Assembly: GCF_048007105.1 (NCBI RefSeq) | Contig: NZ_CP180352.1 | Location: 62,001 to 126,000 of the forward strand | DNA length: 64,000 nt | Reading direction: 5' to 3' | Origin: Minwuia sp048007105 | Lineage (GTDB): Bacteria; Pseudomonadota; Alphaproteobacteria; Minwuiales; Minwuiaceae | Part shown: piece after piece, positions 25,338 through 34,297 of the stretch | Numbering within the stretch: position 1 is the first letter of the stretch | How the letters are laid out: each line of letters begins with the position of its first letter | The notes under the pieces: model-generated | What the model was told of the DNA's origin: nothing | What the model saw: the letters and a program-made list of their open reading frames with translations, nothing else | Database searches by the model: none | Position numbers and translations under genes: made by a program

Positions 25338-26129
25338 ATGTACCTTAGAATCGACGAGCAGCGTATTCATGCAACGGCACGGTCGGCCATCGGCGGCGAA
25401 ACCTTTTCGCCGAAATGCATCGCCGACGCCTCCCGCCGCCTGACCTACGATCCCTACGCCGCAGGCGACGGCCAGCAGAACGTGCCGCGCGTCTTCGCGC
25501 ACCGGCTGCCGGCCGACATGGCGCACGTGCACAGCATCTCCGAAGCCCAGATGATTTTCGTCCGGATCATGCTTCCGGTCGTGCTGCGTGCGAACGAGAT
25601 CATCACGCTGCAGCGCTCCATGCTGCGTGCGGAGACCAACGAGACCTTGCTGTCGGAAGCCATGTGGCAGTACGGCGCCAGCAGCGCCGAGCAGCTCGAC
25701 CGCCGCTTCGACGCCTTTGCGCCGTCGCTGCTGATCGCGCTGGCCGCCGCCCACAGCGACTGGGGCCGCAACATGAGCGGCGCGGGCCAGCTCTTCCCCT
25801 CCGCGATCCCGGCGCCGTCCGATGTGGCGCCCGATGTCATCCGCGCTGCGGGCGGCCTGCGCCGGACTCACCACACGGACCTGCTGGGCCCCACCCTGGA
25901 CGCCCTGCACGGCCTGAACACCTCGACCGGCGGCGCTGCGCTGCGAAGGGAACGCGCACGCCAGCGCCGCCGCCGGCGTCAGGACGGTTACCGCCTGGCG
26001 CTGCTGCTTGACGGGGTCGCCGGCCTGCCTGCGCGCACGGTGCACGACACGCTCTACGCGATCGAGGCCGGCGCCCTGACCCGTCTGGACGAGGCGCGGC
26101 TCGCCGCCCCTTGCGCCGTGTTTCACTGA
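25338..26129 (+). CDS. Bax/glucosaminidase-like protein with altered catalytic site
   Basis: 263-aa protein. FVRIMLPVVLRANEII (about residues 74-89) resembles the segment preceding the glucosaminidase domain in Bax-type proteins, and LLIALAAAHSDWGRNMSGAGQLF (in two parts, near 135-157) aligns with the usual AxxESxWGxSxxxxxxNLF motif; the catalytic Glu position is His here. The C-terminal 60 residues are Arg-rich then helical. There is no signal peptide. If the assignment holds it is a non-catalytic relative; otherwise the protein is hypothetical. It lies 33 bp before a lipoprotein pair. Confidence 0.55.
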   Translation: MYLRIDEQRIHATARSAIGGETFSPKCIADASRRLTYDPYAAGDGQQNVPRVFAHRLPADMAHVHSISEAQMIFVRIMLPVVLRANEIITLQRSMLRAETNETLLSEAMWQYGASSAEQLDRRFDAFAPSLLIALAAAHSDWGRNMSGAGQLFPSAIPAPSDVAPDVIRAAGGLRRTHHTDLLGPTLDALHGLNTSTGGAALRRERARQRRRRRQDGYRLALLLDGVAGLPARTVHDTLYAIEAGALTRLDEARLAAPCAVFH

Positions 26130-26162
26130 TCCCAACCCGGACCGAGAAGAAGGAGAAAAACC

Positions 26163-26396
26163 ATGTTCCGGAAACTTGCCATTGTCGGCGTCATCGGCTC
26201 CGCCCTCACGCTGGGCGCGTGCGAGAACATGTCTGACCTCGAGCAGCGCACCCTGTCGGGCGGCGCGCTCGGCGCGGCGGGCGGCGCGGCCCTGACCGCC
26301 CTGACCGGCGGCAGCATCGCGGCCGGCGCCCTGATCGGCGGCGCGGCCGGCGCGGGCGCGGGCTACCTCACCCACCAGGGCGACAACGACGACTGA
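26163..26396 (+). CDS. Glycine-zipper small lipoprotein (copy 1)
   Basis: 77-aa envelope lipoprotein: N-terminal signal with lipobox LTLGAC (Cys at residue 20) and a Gly/Ala-rich YMGG-type double zipper, GGALGAAGGAALTALTGG then GALIGGAAGAGAGY. It is the first of two tandem paralogues, preceded by an AGAAGGAG ribosome site. Such proteins resemble OsmB and are often induced by envelope or osmotic stress; its function is not known. Confidence 0.85.
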   Translation: MFRKLAIVGVIGSALTLGACENMSDLEQRTLSGGALGAAGGAALTALTGGSIAAGALIGGAAGAGAGYLTHQGDNDD

Positions 26397-26415
26397 TCTC
26401 GTTCACCCTGTCCAA

Positions 26416-26433
26416 ATGCCGCGGTTGCGGCAT
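26416..26433. other. Hairpin between the tandem lipoprotein genes
   Basis: A perfect 7-bp inverted repeat (26416-26422 with 26427-26433) and GGTT loop lie 20 bp after the first lipoprotein stop. There is no U-run, so it may stabilise or partially terminate the upstream transcript rather than end it. Confidence 0.5.
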
Positions 26434-26488
26434 CAAGAACCGCACCTAAATGCGGTCCAGAGCGAAGAAAGAAAAAAGGAGCAGTACA

Positions 26489-26722
26489 ATGGTTCGCAAG
26501 ATTGCAGCTACCAGCGTTATCGGCCTCACCCTCGTGCTCGGCGCGTGTGAAGGCATGAACGAAACCCAGCAGCGTACCCTGTCGGGCGGCGCCATCGGCG
26601 CGGCCGGCGGTGCGGCCCTGGGCGCGATCACCGGCGTCGGCGCCGGCACCGGCGCCGCGGTCGGCGGCGCGGCCGGCGCGGCAGGCGGCTACCTGACCGC
26701 CGACGGCGACCAGAACGACTAA
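26489..26722 (+). CDS. Glycine-zipper small lipoprotein (copy 2)
   Basis: Second 77-aa paralogue, starting at ATG 26489 after AAAAAAGGAG. The architecture matches copy 1: signal with lipobox LVLGAC, ETQQRTLSGGAIGAAGGAA zipper and a GYLTADGDQND tail. Identity is strong in the zipper and weaker in the signal, indicating an older tandem duplication rather than recent conversion. Confidence 0.85.
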   Translation: MVRKIAATSVIGLTLVLGACEGMNETQQRTLSGGAIGAAGGAALGAITGVGAGTGAAVGGAAGAAGGYLTADGDQND

Positions 26723-26998
26723 GGCTTGGCCGCTGATTGGCCGGCCCGCCATGCCGGCGGGTCGACTGATCGGTGAGCGCCAATCCGTTCCCTGCCCTGT
26801 TGGGCAATTGGTGTTCGCCGCCCGGGGGCCCGGGCACCCCCCTCTACCCGCCCGGGCCTCCGGATCGACTTTCCGGAACACGGATACTCCGGACCCGAAG
26901 GGGCCGCCGCAACCGCGGCGGCCCTTTGCCGTTGATGGCCTGGCGGCCCAGGCCGTTCCCCATCTTACTTTCGCTTCAAAGCCGTCGTAGAAGGGCGC
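26723..26998. other. Intergenic region before murJ
   Basis: Gap of 276 bp without a credible gene. It holds a 6-bp hairpin at 26745-26761 soon after the lipoprotein stop, a GC-rich CCCGGG-containing stretch near 26820-26860, and the terminator-like hairpin listed separately. No clear promoter for murJ was recognised. Confidence 0.6.
26899..26927 (+). terminator. Probable terminator upstream of murJ
   Basis: A 10-bp perfect GC stem (26901-26910 with 26915-26924) with an AACC loop is followed by only three T residues. It most likely ends the transcript of the lipoprotein genes; the short U-run makes this a moderate call. Confidence 0.65.
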
Positions 26999-28573
26999 AT
27001 GTCCGATCGCGCCGCGAGATCCCGGGAGACGGGACTGATACGGGCCGCCGCCACCGTCGGCGGCTTCACCATGTTGAGCCGGCTGACCGGCTTCGCGCGC
27101 GATATCCTGATCGCCGCGTTCCTGGGCGCCGGTCCGATCGGCGACGCCTTTTTCGTCGCCTTCAAGCTGCCGAACTTCTTCCGCCGCCTGTTCGCCGAAG
27201 GCGCCTTCAACGCCGCCTTCGTGCCGCTCTTTTCCGGACGGCTGGAAACTGAGGGCCGCGAGGCGGCAAGGCGCTTCGCCGAGGACACGCTGTCGGTCCT
27301 GCTGACGGTCCTGTTCCTGTTCGTGTCCGCCATGCAGATTGCCATGCCGGTGGTGATGTACGCGCTGGCGCCGGGTTTCAGCGACGATCCGGAAACCTTC
27401 GATCTGGCGGTCGAACTGACGCGGATCACCTTCCCCTACCTGATCTTCATCAGCCTGGTCTCGCTGCTGGCGGGCATGCTGAACAGCGACGGCCGATTCG
27501 CCGCCGCCGCCGCCACGCCGATCCTGCTGAACATCTGCCTGATCGGCGCTCTGCTCGGACTGACCGGACTTGTGCCGACAGCCGGGCATGCACTGGCGAT
27601 CGGCGTGTTCGCCGCAGGCGTGCTGCAGTTCGTCTGGCTGATGGCCGCGCTGGGACGGGCCGGGCTGGTGCCGTCCCTGCCGCGCCCGCGTCTGACGCCG
27701 GGCGTGAAGCGCGTGATGAAGATCATGGCCCCGGCGGCCCTGGGCGCGGGCGTGGTGCAGGTCAATCTGGTCATCGACATCGTCCTCGCCTCGACGCTGC
27801 CCGAGGGGTCGATCTCGTTCCTGTTCTATGCCGACCGCATCAACCAGCTGCCCATCGGCGTCGTCGGCGTGGCGGTCGGGACCGCGCTGCTGCCGCTGCT
27901 GTCGCGGCAGGCCGCCGCCGGCGATGACGGCGCCGCGCGCCACAGCCTCAACCGGGCAGTCGAGCTCGGCCTGATCCTGTCCTTTCCTGCAGCGGCGGCC
28001 TGCCTGGCGATGCCGGACGTGCTGATCGGCGCGCTGTTCGAACGCGGCGCCTTCACGGCCGAAGACACGGCCGCAACCGCGTGGGCGCTGTCGGCCTATG
28101 CCGCCGGCCTGCCGGCCTATGTCATGGTCAAGGTGCTGGCCCCCGGATTCTTCGCACGCCAGGACACGAAGACGCCGGTCATCATCGCGTCCGTCGCTGT
28201 CGTGGTGAACGTGGTGCTGAACCTGATCCTGATGGGCCCGATGCTTCATGCCGGGCTGGCGCTGGCGACGGCGATCAGCGCATGGCTGAACACGGCGCTG
28301 CTCGCGATCTGGCTGCACCGGCGCGGCTGGATGAAGACCGACCGCCGTCTTGCCCTCGCGATCCCGAAGGCCCTGCTGGCAAGTGTGGTGATGGCCGCAG
28401 CGCTGGTGTTCGGCGCGATCGTTCTGGATCAGCGTCTGCCAGGCGGGGAGTTGTGGCGCGCCTCGGGTCTGGCCATGCTGGTCCTCGGCGGCATTGCGGT
28501 CTACGGCCTGCTGGCCTGGATCACGCGGCTGGCCAACCCGGCCGATCTGAAGGGGCTGGTCCGCGGCCGCTGA
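26999..28573 (+). CDS. murJ: Lipid II flippase MurJ
   Basis: Integral inner-membrane MATE-like flippase that moves lipid II to the periplasmic face for peptidoglycan synthesis. The 524-aa product has about 14 hydrophobic helices. Signature segments are the N-terminal TMLSRLTGFARDILIAAFLG, KLPNFFRRLFAEGAFNAAFVP and NRAVELGLILSFPAAAACLA. It converges on rluC with adjacent stop codons and no spacer (28573/28574). Confidence 0.95.
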   Translation: MSDRAARSRETGLIRAAATVGGFTMLSRLTGFARDILIAAFLGAGPIGDAFFVAFKLPNFFRRLFAEGAFNAAFVPLFSGRLETEGREAARRFAEDTLSVLLTVLFLFVSAMQIAMPVVMYALAPGFSDDPETFDLAVELTRITFPYLIFISLVSLLAGMLNSDGRFAAAAATPILLNICLIGALLGLTGLVPTAGHALAIGVFAAGVLQFVWLMAALGRAGLVPSLPRPRLTPGVKRVMKIMAPAALGAGVVQVNLVIDIVLASTLPEGSISFLFYADRINQLPIGVVGVAVGTALLPLLSRQAAAGDDGAARHSLNRAVELGLILSFPAAAACLAMPDVLIGALFERGAFTAEDTAATAWALSAYAAGLPAYVMVKVLAPGFFARQDTKTPVIIASVAVVVNVVLNLILMGPMLHAGLALATAISAWLNTALLAIWLHRRGWMKTDRRLALAIPKALLASVVMAAALVFGAIVLDQRLPGGELWRASGLAMLVLGGIAVYGLLAWITRLANPADLKGLVRGR

Positions 28574-29542
28574 TCACTCGGCCTCCGGCCATTCGACCTC
28601 GGTCTCCGGGTCGTTCACGTCGAAGCCGAGGCGGTCCAGACCGTCCAGAAAGATCTGCGACGGCTCGGCGGTCACATCCAGCTTGCGGCCGTCCGGACGC
28701 GCCATGACGATCCGGCGGGCATGCAGGTGCAGGCTCTTCGCAAAGCCGCCCTCATGGGCCTTCTCGCCGCCATACTTGCCGTCGCCGATAATGGGGCAGC
28801 CGATGGCCGCGGCATGGACGCGGAGCTGATGCGTCCGGCCGGTCACGGGCCGCATGGCCAGCCAGGAGGCGCGCTGGGCGGCCTGCGCGACCACGCTGTA
28901 CTGGCTGATCGCCTTCTGGCCGCCGAACTCGACCGGCTCGACCCGCTCGCCGTCTTCCTTGGACAGCCTGAGATCGATGGTCCCCTGATGCGGCCGGGGC
29001 GTGCCCGCGACCAGCGCCCAGTAGGTCTTCTCGGTCTCCCGGTCCCGGAAGGCACGCGTCAGCCATTGCGCCGCCTGCCGCGTCCGCCCGAGCACCAGAA
29101 CGCCCGACGTGTCCTTGTCGAGGCGGTGCACCAGCCGCGGCGGTTCCGGAAGCCCGAAGGTCAGCGCCGGCAGCATGCCATCGACATGGCGCGAAACCTT
29201 CGTCCCGCCCTGCACGGCGAGACCCGCCGGCTTGTTGAGCACCAGCACTTCCGGATCACGGTAGATCACCATCGCCTCGGCCTGGCGGCGGTCAGCGTCG
29301 GAGAGCTGTTTCGGCGGCGGCGGCGGCGCATCGTCGTCGGGCATGGGTGGCACCCGGACCGTCTGGCCCGCGGCGACACGCTGATCGGCCTTCACACGTC
29401 CGCCGTCGAGGCGGATCTCGCCCTTGCGCAGCATCTTCTGCAGCCGACCCTGTGTGAGGCCCGGGTAACGGCTGCGGAACCAGCGGTCGATGCGCATGCC
29501 ATCCTCGTCGCGTTTCACGGTCTGCTGGGTGACGCCGCTCAT
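28574..29542 (-). CDS. rluC: RluA-family 23S rRNA pseudouridine synthase (RluC-like)
   Basis: Converts specific uridines of 23S rRNA to pseudouridine. The 322-aa protein has an N-terminal S4 RNA-binding domain (residues 16-65) and a catalytic domain with HRLDKDTSGVLVL, whose D142 is the catalytic Asp, plus the C-terminal LHLHARRI and GRTHQLRVH motifs. It is the last gene of the leftward degQ-rarA-crcB-rluC run, overlapping crcB by 4 bp. Assignment to RluC rather than RluD rests on context and the S4 domain. Confidence 0.9.
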   Translation of the reverse strand: MSGVTQQTVKRDEDGMRIDRWFRSRYPGLTQGRLQKMLRKGEIRLDGGRVKADQRVAAGQTVRVPPMPDDDAPPPPPKQLSDADRRQAEAMVIYRDPEVLVLNKPAGLAVQGGTKVSRHVDGMLPALTFGLPEPPRLVHRLDKDTSGVLVLGRTRQAAQWLTRAFRDRETEKTYWALVAGTPRPHQGTIDLRLSKEDGERVEPVEFGGQKAISQYSVVAQAAQRASWLAMRPVTGRTHQLRVHAAAIGCPIIGDGKYGGEKAHEGGFAKSLHLHARRIVMARPDGRKLDVTAEPSQIFLDGLDRLGFDVNDPETEVEWPEAE

Positions 29543-29916
29543 GCGAAGACCGCCCTCGAGGCTGCAAGCCCCGCTACAAGCCCGCCGATGGACAGAAGCA
29601 CCGACAGGCCGACGTAGAGCGCGGCGAGGCCGGGCTCGCCGCGCTCATAAATTGCCACGGCATCCAGCGAGAAGGTCGAGAAGGTTGTCAGGGCGCCAAG
29701 GCCGCCGACCATGACGAAGCTGCGCAACTCGGCCGACACGCCGCGCGCCAGGAACCACTGCGCCACGAACCCCATGATCAGGCTGCCAGCGACATTGACG
29801 GCCAGGGTGCCGAACGGAAAGCCCGTGCCGAAAAGGCGGATCGTCAGGATCTGTACGCCGTAGCGGCTGACGGCCCCGAGCGCTCCGCCCGCAGCGATGG
29901 CCAGGATCATGTTCAT
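29539..29916 (-). CDS. crcB: Fluoride ion channel CrcB (Fluc)
   Basis: Small membrane protein of 125 aa with four helices that exports fluoride as a dual-topology dimer. The pore signature GGLGALTTFSTFSLD (about residues 71-85), including the Phe-box phenylalanines, and NVAGSLIMGF are intact. The ATG overlaps the rarA stop by 4 bp and the stop overlaps rluC by 4 bp. No fluoride riboswitch is apparent upstream; the gene depends on upstream transcription. Confidence 0.94.
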   Translation of the reverse strand: MNMILAIAAGGALGAVSRYGVQILTIRLFGTGFPFGTLAVNVAGSLIMGFVAQWFLARGVSAELRSFVMVGGLGALTTFSTFSLDAVAIYERGEPGLAALYVGLSVLLSIGGLVAGLAASRAVFA

Positions 29917-31226
29917 TCGCCGTCCACCCGCTTGCGCCGCAGCCCGTCCCAGTAGGCCAGCCGTTTGGCGATCTCGCGCTCGAAGCCGCGCTCGACCGGC
30001 CGGTAGAAGTTCTGACGGGCCATGTCCTCAGGGAAGTAGTTCTGGCCCGAGAACCCGTCCTCGGTCTCGTGGTCATAGGCGTAGCCCGAACCGTAGCCGA
30101 GATCCTTCATCAGCCTCGTCGGCGCGTTGAGGATATGCATCGGCGGGTTCAGCGAGCCGGTTTCCTTCGCCGCCCGAGACGCCGCGCCAAAGGCCTTGTA
30201 GGCCGCGTTCGACTTGGGCGCGGTGGCGAGATAGAGCGCCGCCTGGGCCAGCGCCAGTTCGCCTTCCGGACTGCCGAGGAAGTCGTACGCTTCCTTCGCC
30301 GCCAGCGCCTGCCGGAGCGCTTCCGGATCGGCCAGCCCGACATCCTCCGAGGCGAAGCGCACCAGACGCCGCGCGATATAGAGCGGATCCTCGCCGCCCG
30401 CCAGCATGCGGGCCATCCAGTAGAGCGCCGCGTCGGCGTCCGAGCCGCGGAGCGACTTGTGCAGCGCGCTGATCAGGTTGTAGTGGCTTTCCTGCGCCTT
30501 GTCGTAGAGCGGCGCGCGGCGCTGCAGCGTCTCGGCCAGACCGGCTGGATCCAGGGGCGCCTCCGGTGCGACCCGCCAGAGTTCCTCGGCCAGATTGAGC
30601 AGGTAGCGCCCGTCGCCGTCGGCCATCGCCTTCAGCGCCAGGCGGCCGTCTTCGGTCACCGGCAGCGCCGATCCCTCGATCGCCTCGGCGCGGGTCAGCA
30701 GTTCCTCGAGCGAGGCATCGTCATGGCGGCGGAGCACCAGCACCTGACACCGCGACAGCAGCGCCGGATTGAGCTCGAAGGACGGGTTCTCGGTGGTAGC
30801 GCCGATCAGGATCACGGTGCCGTCCTCGACCACCGGCAGGAATCCGTCCTGCTGGGCGCGGTTGAAGCGGTGGATCTCGTCGACGAACAGCAGCGTGCCG
30901 CGGCCGGCCTTCCGCCGTTCCCGCGCCTTGTCGAAGGCCTTGCGCAGGTCGGCGACGCCCGAGAAGACCGCGGAGAGCTGCACGAATTCCAGATCGACGC
31001 TCTCGGCCATCAGCCGGGCGATGGTGGTCTTGCCGGTGCCGGGCGGGCCCCAGAGCACGATGGAGCCCGGGCGGCCCTGCCGCGCCATGCGCCCGATCGG
31101 TCCGTCCGGCCCGGTCAGGTGCGTCTGCCCGACTACCTCGGCCAGGTTTGCGGGCCGCAGCCGGTCGGCCAGCGGCCGGGGCGCGGCATCCTCCAGCCCG
31201 GCGGACGCGAACAGGTTGGCGGCCAT
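29913..31226 (-). CDS. rarA: Replication-associated recombination protein A (AAA+ ATPase)
   Basis: Clamp-loader-like AAA+ protein (MgsA/WRNIP1 family) acting at stalled replication forks with RecA and SSB. It has 437 aa, Walker A GPPGTGKTT at 60-68, Walker B FVDEIHRFN, sensor 1 IGATTENPSF and the C-terminal tetramerisation region SGLNPPMHI-like GSLNPPMHILNAPTRLMKDLG. It overlaps degQ by 1 bp and crcB by 4 bp, so the operon is tightly coupled. Confidence 0.96.
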   Translation of the reverse strand: MAANLFASAGLEDAAPRPLADRLRPANLAEVVGQTHLTGPDGPIGRMARQGRPGSIVLWGPPGTGKTTIARLMAESVDLEFVQLSAVFSGVADLRKAFDKARERRKAGRGTLLFVDEIHRFNRAQQDGFLPVVEDGTVILIGATTENPSFELNPALLSRCQVLVLRRHDDASLEELLTRAEAIEGSALPVTEDGRLALKAMADGDGRYLLNLAEELWRVAPEAPLDPAGLAETLQRRAPLYDKAQESHYNLISALHKSLRGSDADAALYWMARMLAGGEDPLYIARRLVRFASEDVGLADPEALRQALAAKEAYDFLGSPEGELALAQAALYLATAPKSNAAYKAFGAASRAAKETGSLNPPMHILNAPTRLMKDLGYGSGYAYDHETEDGFSGQNYFPEDMARQNFYRPVERGFEREIAKRLAYWDGLRRKRVDGE

Positions 31227-32629
31227 CAGCCCCGCCGCGCCTTGATCTGATAGGCGCTGTCGCCGCGGCGCATCGTGATCACCCAGGAACCGCTGACGCC
31301 CAGCAGCAGGTTCTCGACATCGCGCACGCGCTCAACCGGCGCGCCGTTCACCTCGGCGACGATGTCGCCCTGCCGCACGCCGAACCGCGCGGCCTGCGAA
31401 CGGGTCAGCGTCTTGGTGACGACGACGCCGCGATCCACCCCGTTGAAGCCGGTCTCCTCGATCAGCGCCGGCGAAAGGTTCGCGACCTCGGCGCCCTGCA
31501 GCGGATGCAGTTCGCGCAGCAGTGTGAGATTGCGCGGCGGGTCTTCCGGCGCCGGCTCAAGCGGCAGCATCAAGGCAAGTTCGTTGCCCCGGCGCCAGAC
31601 GCCGAGCGGCACCTTGTCGCCGACCTGCCGCGTCGCCAGACGGAACTGGAATTCGGCCGGCGAACGAACGGGACGGCCATCGAAGCTGACGACGACATCG
31701 CCGGTTTTCAGGCCGGCGCGTGCCGCGGGTCCGTTGGGCCACGTATCGGCGACCAGAACCCCGCCCGGTCGGTCCAGTCCCATCCCTTCGGCGAGGTCGG
31801 CGGTGAGATCCTGACCGGTCATGCCGATCCAGGCGCGCACGATGCCCTTGCCGGTCCGGGCGCCCTGCACCACGGCCTGCACCAGATTGGCCGGTATCGC
31901 GAAGCCGACGCCGTGGCTGCCGCCCGACCGGGTGAAGATGGCGGTGTTGATGCCGGCGAGACGGCCGTCGAGCGTGACCAGCGCGCCGCCCGAGTTGCCC
32001 GGATTGATCGCGGCATCAGTCTGGATGAAGCTCTGCGGCCCGCCGCGGTCGGTGACGCGGCTGCGCGCCAGACCGGAGACGATCCCGCTGGTGACGGTCT
32101 GGCCGACGCCGAAGGGATTGCCGATGGCCAGGACCATGTCGCCGACCTTCAGCGTGTCCGCGTCCCGATACTGCAGGAAGGGCAGTTGCTCGCCCCCCGT
32201 CGAGACCCTGAGCACCGCGAGGTCGGTATCGGCGTCGGTCAGGATCAGTTCCGCATCGAACTCCCGGCGGTCGTTGAGCACGACGGTGATGTCGTCGGCA
32301 TGTTCGATCACGTGCGCATTCGTGACGATCAGCCCGCCGGGATCGACGATCACGCCCGAACCCAGCGAGGGAACCTCCTGCGGACGCTGCCGGCCACCCA
32401 GCATGCCGCCGAAGAAACGCTGGAAGAAGGGATCGTCGAGCAGCGGGTTGGCGCGGCTCTGGACCATGCGTTTGGCGTAGATGTTGACCACGGCCGGCGC
32501 GGTCTGTTCGACGACCGGCGCGAAGGACAGCGTCATCTCGGCCTGCGACGCCGGCAGCCGGCGCCCGTCCTGCGCCATCACCGGCGCGCCCGAAAGAACC
32601 AGCAGACCGATCAGAAACAGACGCAGCAT
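31226..32629 (-). CDS. degQ: Do-family periplasmic serine endopeptidase (DegP/DegQ)
   Basis: Envelope protein-quality-control protease of 467 aa. A signal peptide covers about residues 1-20. The trypsin-like triad is visible: H106 in VTNAHVI, D136 in DTDLAVL and S213 in NPGNSGGAL; two PDZ domains follow (about 245-335 and 365-455). It starts 84 bp after rplQ beyond a terminator and leads the degQ-rarA-crcB-rluC run. A GGGGAG site precedes the ATG. Whether it is functionally DegP or DegQ cannot be told. Confidence 0.94.
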   Translation of the reverse strand: MLRLFLIGLLVLSGAPVMAQDGRRLPASQAEMTLSFAPVVEQTAPAVVNIYAKRMVQSRANPLLDDPFFQRFFGGMLGGRQRPQEVPSLGSGVIVDPGGLIVTNAHVIEHADDITVVLNDRREFDAELILTDADTDLAVLRVSTGGEQLPFLQYRDADTLKVGDMVLAIGNPFGVGQTVTSGIVSGLARSRVTDRGGPQSFIQTDAAINPGNSGGALVTLDGRLAGINTAIFTRSGGSHGVGFAIPANLVQAVVQGARTGKGIVRAWIGMTGQDLTADLAEGMGLDRPGGVLVADTWPNGPAARAGLKTGDVVVSFDGRPVRSPAEFQFRLATRQVGDKVPLGVWRRGNELALMLPLEPAPEDPPRNLTLLRELHPLQGAEVANLSPALIEETGFNGVDRGVVVTKTLTRSQAARFGVRQGDIVAEVNGAPVERVRDVENLLLGVSGSWVITMRRGDSAYQIKARRG

Positions 32630-32647
32630 GGCTCCCCGCCCTTGGTC

Positions 32648-32686
32648 AAAGAAAAAGGGGCGCGCCGCGACACGGCCCGCCCCCTC
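32648..32686 (-). terminator. Terminator after rplQ
   Basis: On the leftward transcript a GC-rich imperfect stem (32656-32685, GGGGGCG paired with CGCGCCCC) is followed by a T-rich run TTTTTCTTT. It should end the long ribosomal-protein transcript, although degQ begins only 19 bp further on and may depend on readthrough. Confidence 0.75.
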
Positions 32687-32712
32687 AACTGTAGATGATC
32701 GACGACGTCGGG

Positions 32713-33141
32713 TCAGGCCGCGTCTTCGAAATCGTCCTCGTCATCGCCCGGCACCGGACCCGAATCGGTCCCCTTGGCGTCCTCGTCGCGGTCGACGAAC
32801 TCGATGATCGCCATCGGCGAGGCGTCGCCATAGCGGAAACCGGCCTTGACGATGCGGGTGTAGCCGCCCGGACGGTCGGCGTAGCGCTCGGCCAGCACGT
32901 CGAACAGCTTCGCCACCATCGCCTCTTCCGGCAGCTGGGCGTAGGCCTGGCGGCGCGCATGCAGGCCGCCGCGCTTGGCCAGGGTCACCAGCTTCTCGAC
33001 GACCGGACGCAGATCCTTCGCCTTCGGCAGGGTCGTGGTGATCTGCTCATGCTTGATCAGCGCGTTGGCCATGTTCGCCAGCATCGCCTTGCGGTGCGAT
33101 GCGGAGCGGCCGAACCGCCGTCCTTTCTTGCGATGACGCAT
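32713..33141 (-). CDS. rplQ: 50S ribosomal protein L17 (bL17)
   Basis: Large-subunit protein lining the exit-tunnel area, 142 aa. The N-terminus MRHRKKGRRFGRSASHRKAM is diagnostic. The C-terminal 20 residues form an acidic tail (DDEDDFEDAA end) beyond the usual 120-residue core, as in several alphaproteobacteria. Last gene of the alpha operon, 36 bp after rpoA and followed by a terminator. Confidence 0.97.
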   Translation of the reverse strand: MRHRKKGRRFGRSASHRKAMLANMANALIKHEQITTTLPKAKDLRPVVEKLVTLAKRGGLHARRQAYAQLPEEAMVAKLFDVLAERYADRPGGYTRIVKAGFRYGDASPMAIIEFVDRDEDAKGTDSGPVPGDDEDDFEDAA

Positions 33142-33177
33142 GTCTATGCAACCTTCTGTTCTGGGGCTGTGCGCCCT

Positions 33178-34191
33178 TTAGAAATTGTCTTCCAGCTTTT
33201 TCGCCAGATCGTCGATGTTGTCCGGCGGCCAGCCGGGGACTTCCATGCCAAGGCGCAGACCCATCTGCGCCAGCACTTCCTTGATCTCGTTCAGCGACTT
33301 GCGGCCGAAGTTCGGGGTCCGGAGCATCTCCGCCTCGGTCTTCTGGATCAGGTCGCCGATGTAGACGATGTTGTCGTTCTTCAGGCAGTTGGCCGAACGG
33401 ACCGACAGTTCCAGTTCGTCGACCTTGCGCAGCAGGTTCCGGTTGATCTCCGGCTCCGAACTCTGCTCCTCGGCGACCTCGCGCTGCGGCTCCTCGAAAT
33501 TGATGAAGAGCTGCAACTGGTCCTGCAGGATGCGCGCGGCGAAGGCGACGGCGTCCTCGGGCGTCACGGCGCCGTTGGTGACGATGTCCATCGACAGCTT
33601 GTCGTAGTCGAGAACCTGGCCCTCACGGGTGTTCTCGACCTTGTAGGCGACCTTCTTGATCGGCGAGAAGAGCGAGTCCACCGGAATCAGGCCGATCGGC
33701 GCATCTTCCGGACGGTTGGCCGAGGCGGCGACGAAACCCGAACCCATGTCGACGGTCAGGTCCATCTTGATCCGCGCGCCGTCGTCCAGGTGCATCAGCA
33801 CCAGGTCGGGGTTCAGAACCTCGATGTCGTGGCCGGCGTCGATCTGGCCGGCGGTGACCGGGCCCGGACCGTCGGCCTTCAGCGTCACCCGCTTCGGACC
33901 TTCGCCGTGCATCTTCAGCGCCAGCTGCTTGATGTTCAGCACGATGTCGGTGACGTCCTCGCGCACGCCCTCGATCGAGGAGAACTCGTGCAGCACGTTG
34001 TCGATGTGAATGGCCGTCACGGCGGCGCCCTGCAGGCTGGACAGCAGCACGCGGCGAAGCGCGTTGCCCAGCGTCAGACCGAAACCACGCTCCAGCGGCT
34101 CCGCAACCACGGTGGCGCGGCGGCTGAGGTCATCGCCCTTGTATTCGATCTTGTTCGGCTTGATCAGCTCTTTCCAGTTCCGCTGGATCAC
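33178..34191 (-). CDS. rpoA: RNA polymerase alpha subunit
   Basis: 337-aa alpha subunit that nucleates polymerase assembly and contacts promoters and activators. The N-terminal domain (about 1-230, with GFGLTLGNALRRVLLSS) dimerises; the C-terminal domain contains the helix-hairpin-helix DNA-binding region RTPNFGRKSLNEIKEVL. It lies between rpsK (106 bp upstream) and rplQ, the standard alpha operon order. Confidence 0.98.
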   Translation of the reverse strand: MIQRNWKELIKPNKIEYKGDDLSRRATVVAEPLERGFGLTLGNALRRVLLSSLQGAAVTAIHIDNVLHEFSSIEGVREDVTDIVLNIKQLALKMHGEGPKRVTLKADGPGPVTAGQIDAGHDIEVLNPDLVLMHLDDGARIKMDLTVDMGSGFVAASANRPEDAPIGLIPVDSLFSPIKKVAYKVENTREGQVLDYDKLSMDIVTNGAVTPEDAVAFAARILQDQLQLFINFEEPQREVAEEQSSEPEINRNLLRKVDELELSVRSANCLKNDNIVYIGDLIQKTEAEMLRTPNFGRKSLNEIKEVLAQMGLRLGMEVPGWPPDNIDDLAKKLEDNF

Positions 34192-34297
34192 TTGGCAAAC
34201 CTCATGTCGTTCATGGCAGACGCGCCGGGGTCAGAATGACCGCCGCCGCCTGCAGAAAAATAAGTTCCGGCGGCCTGTAGCCGCCTGTTCCGCAATG

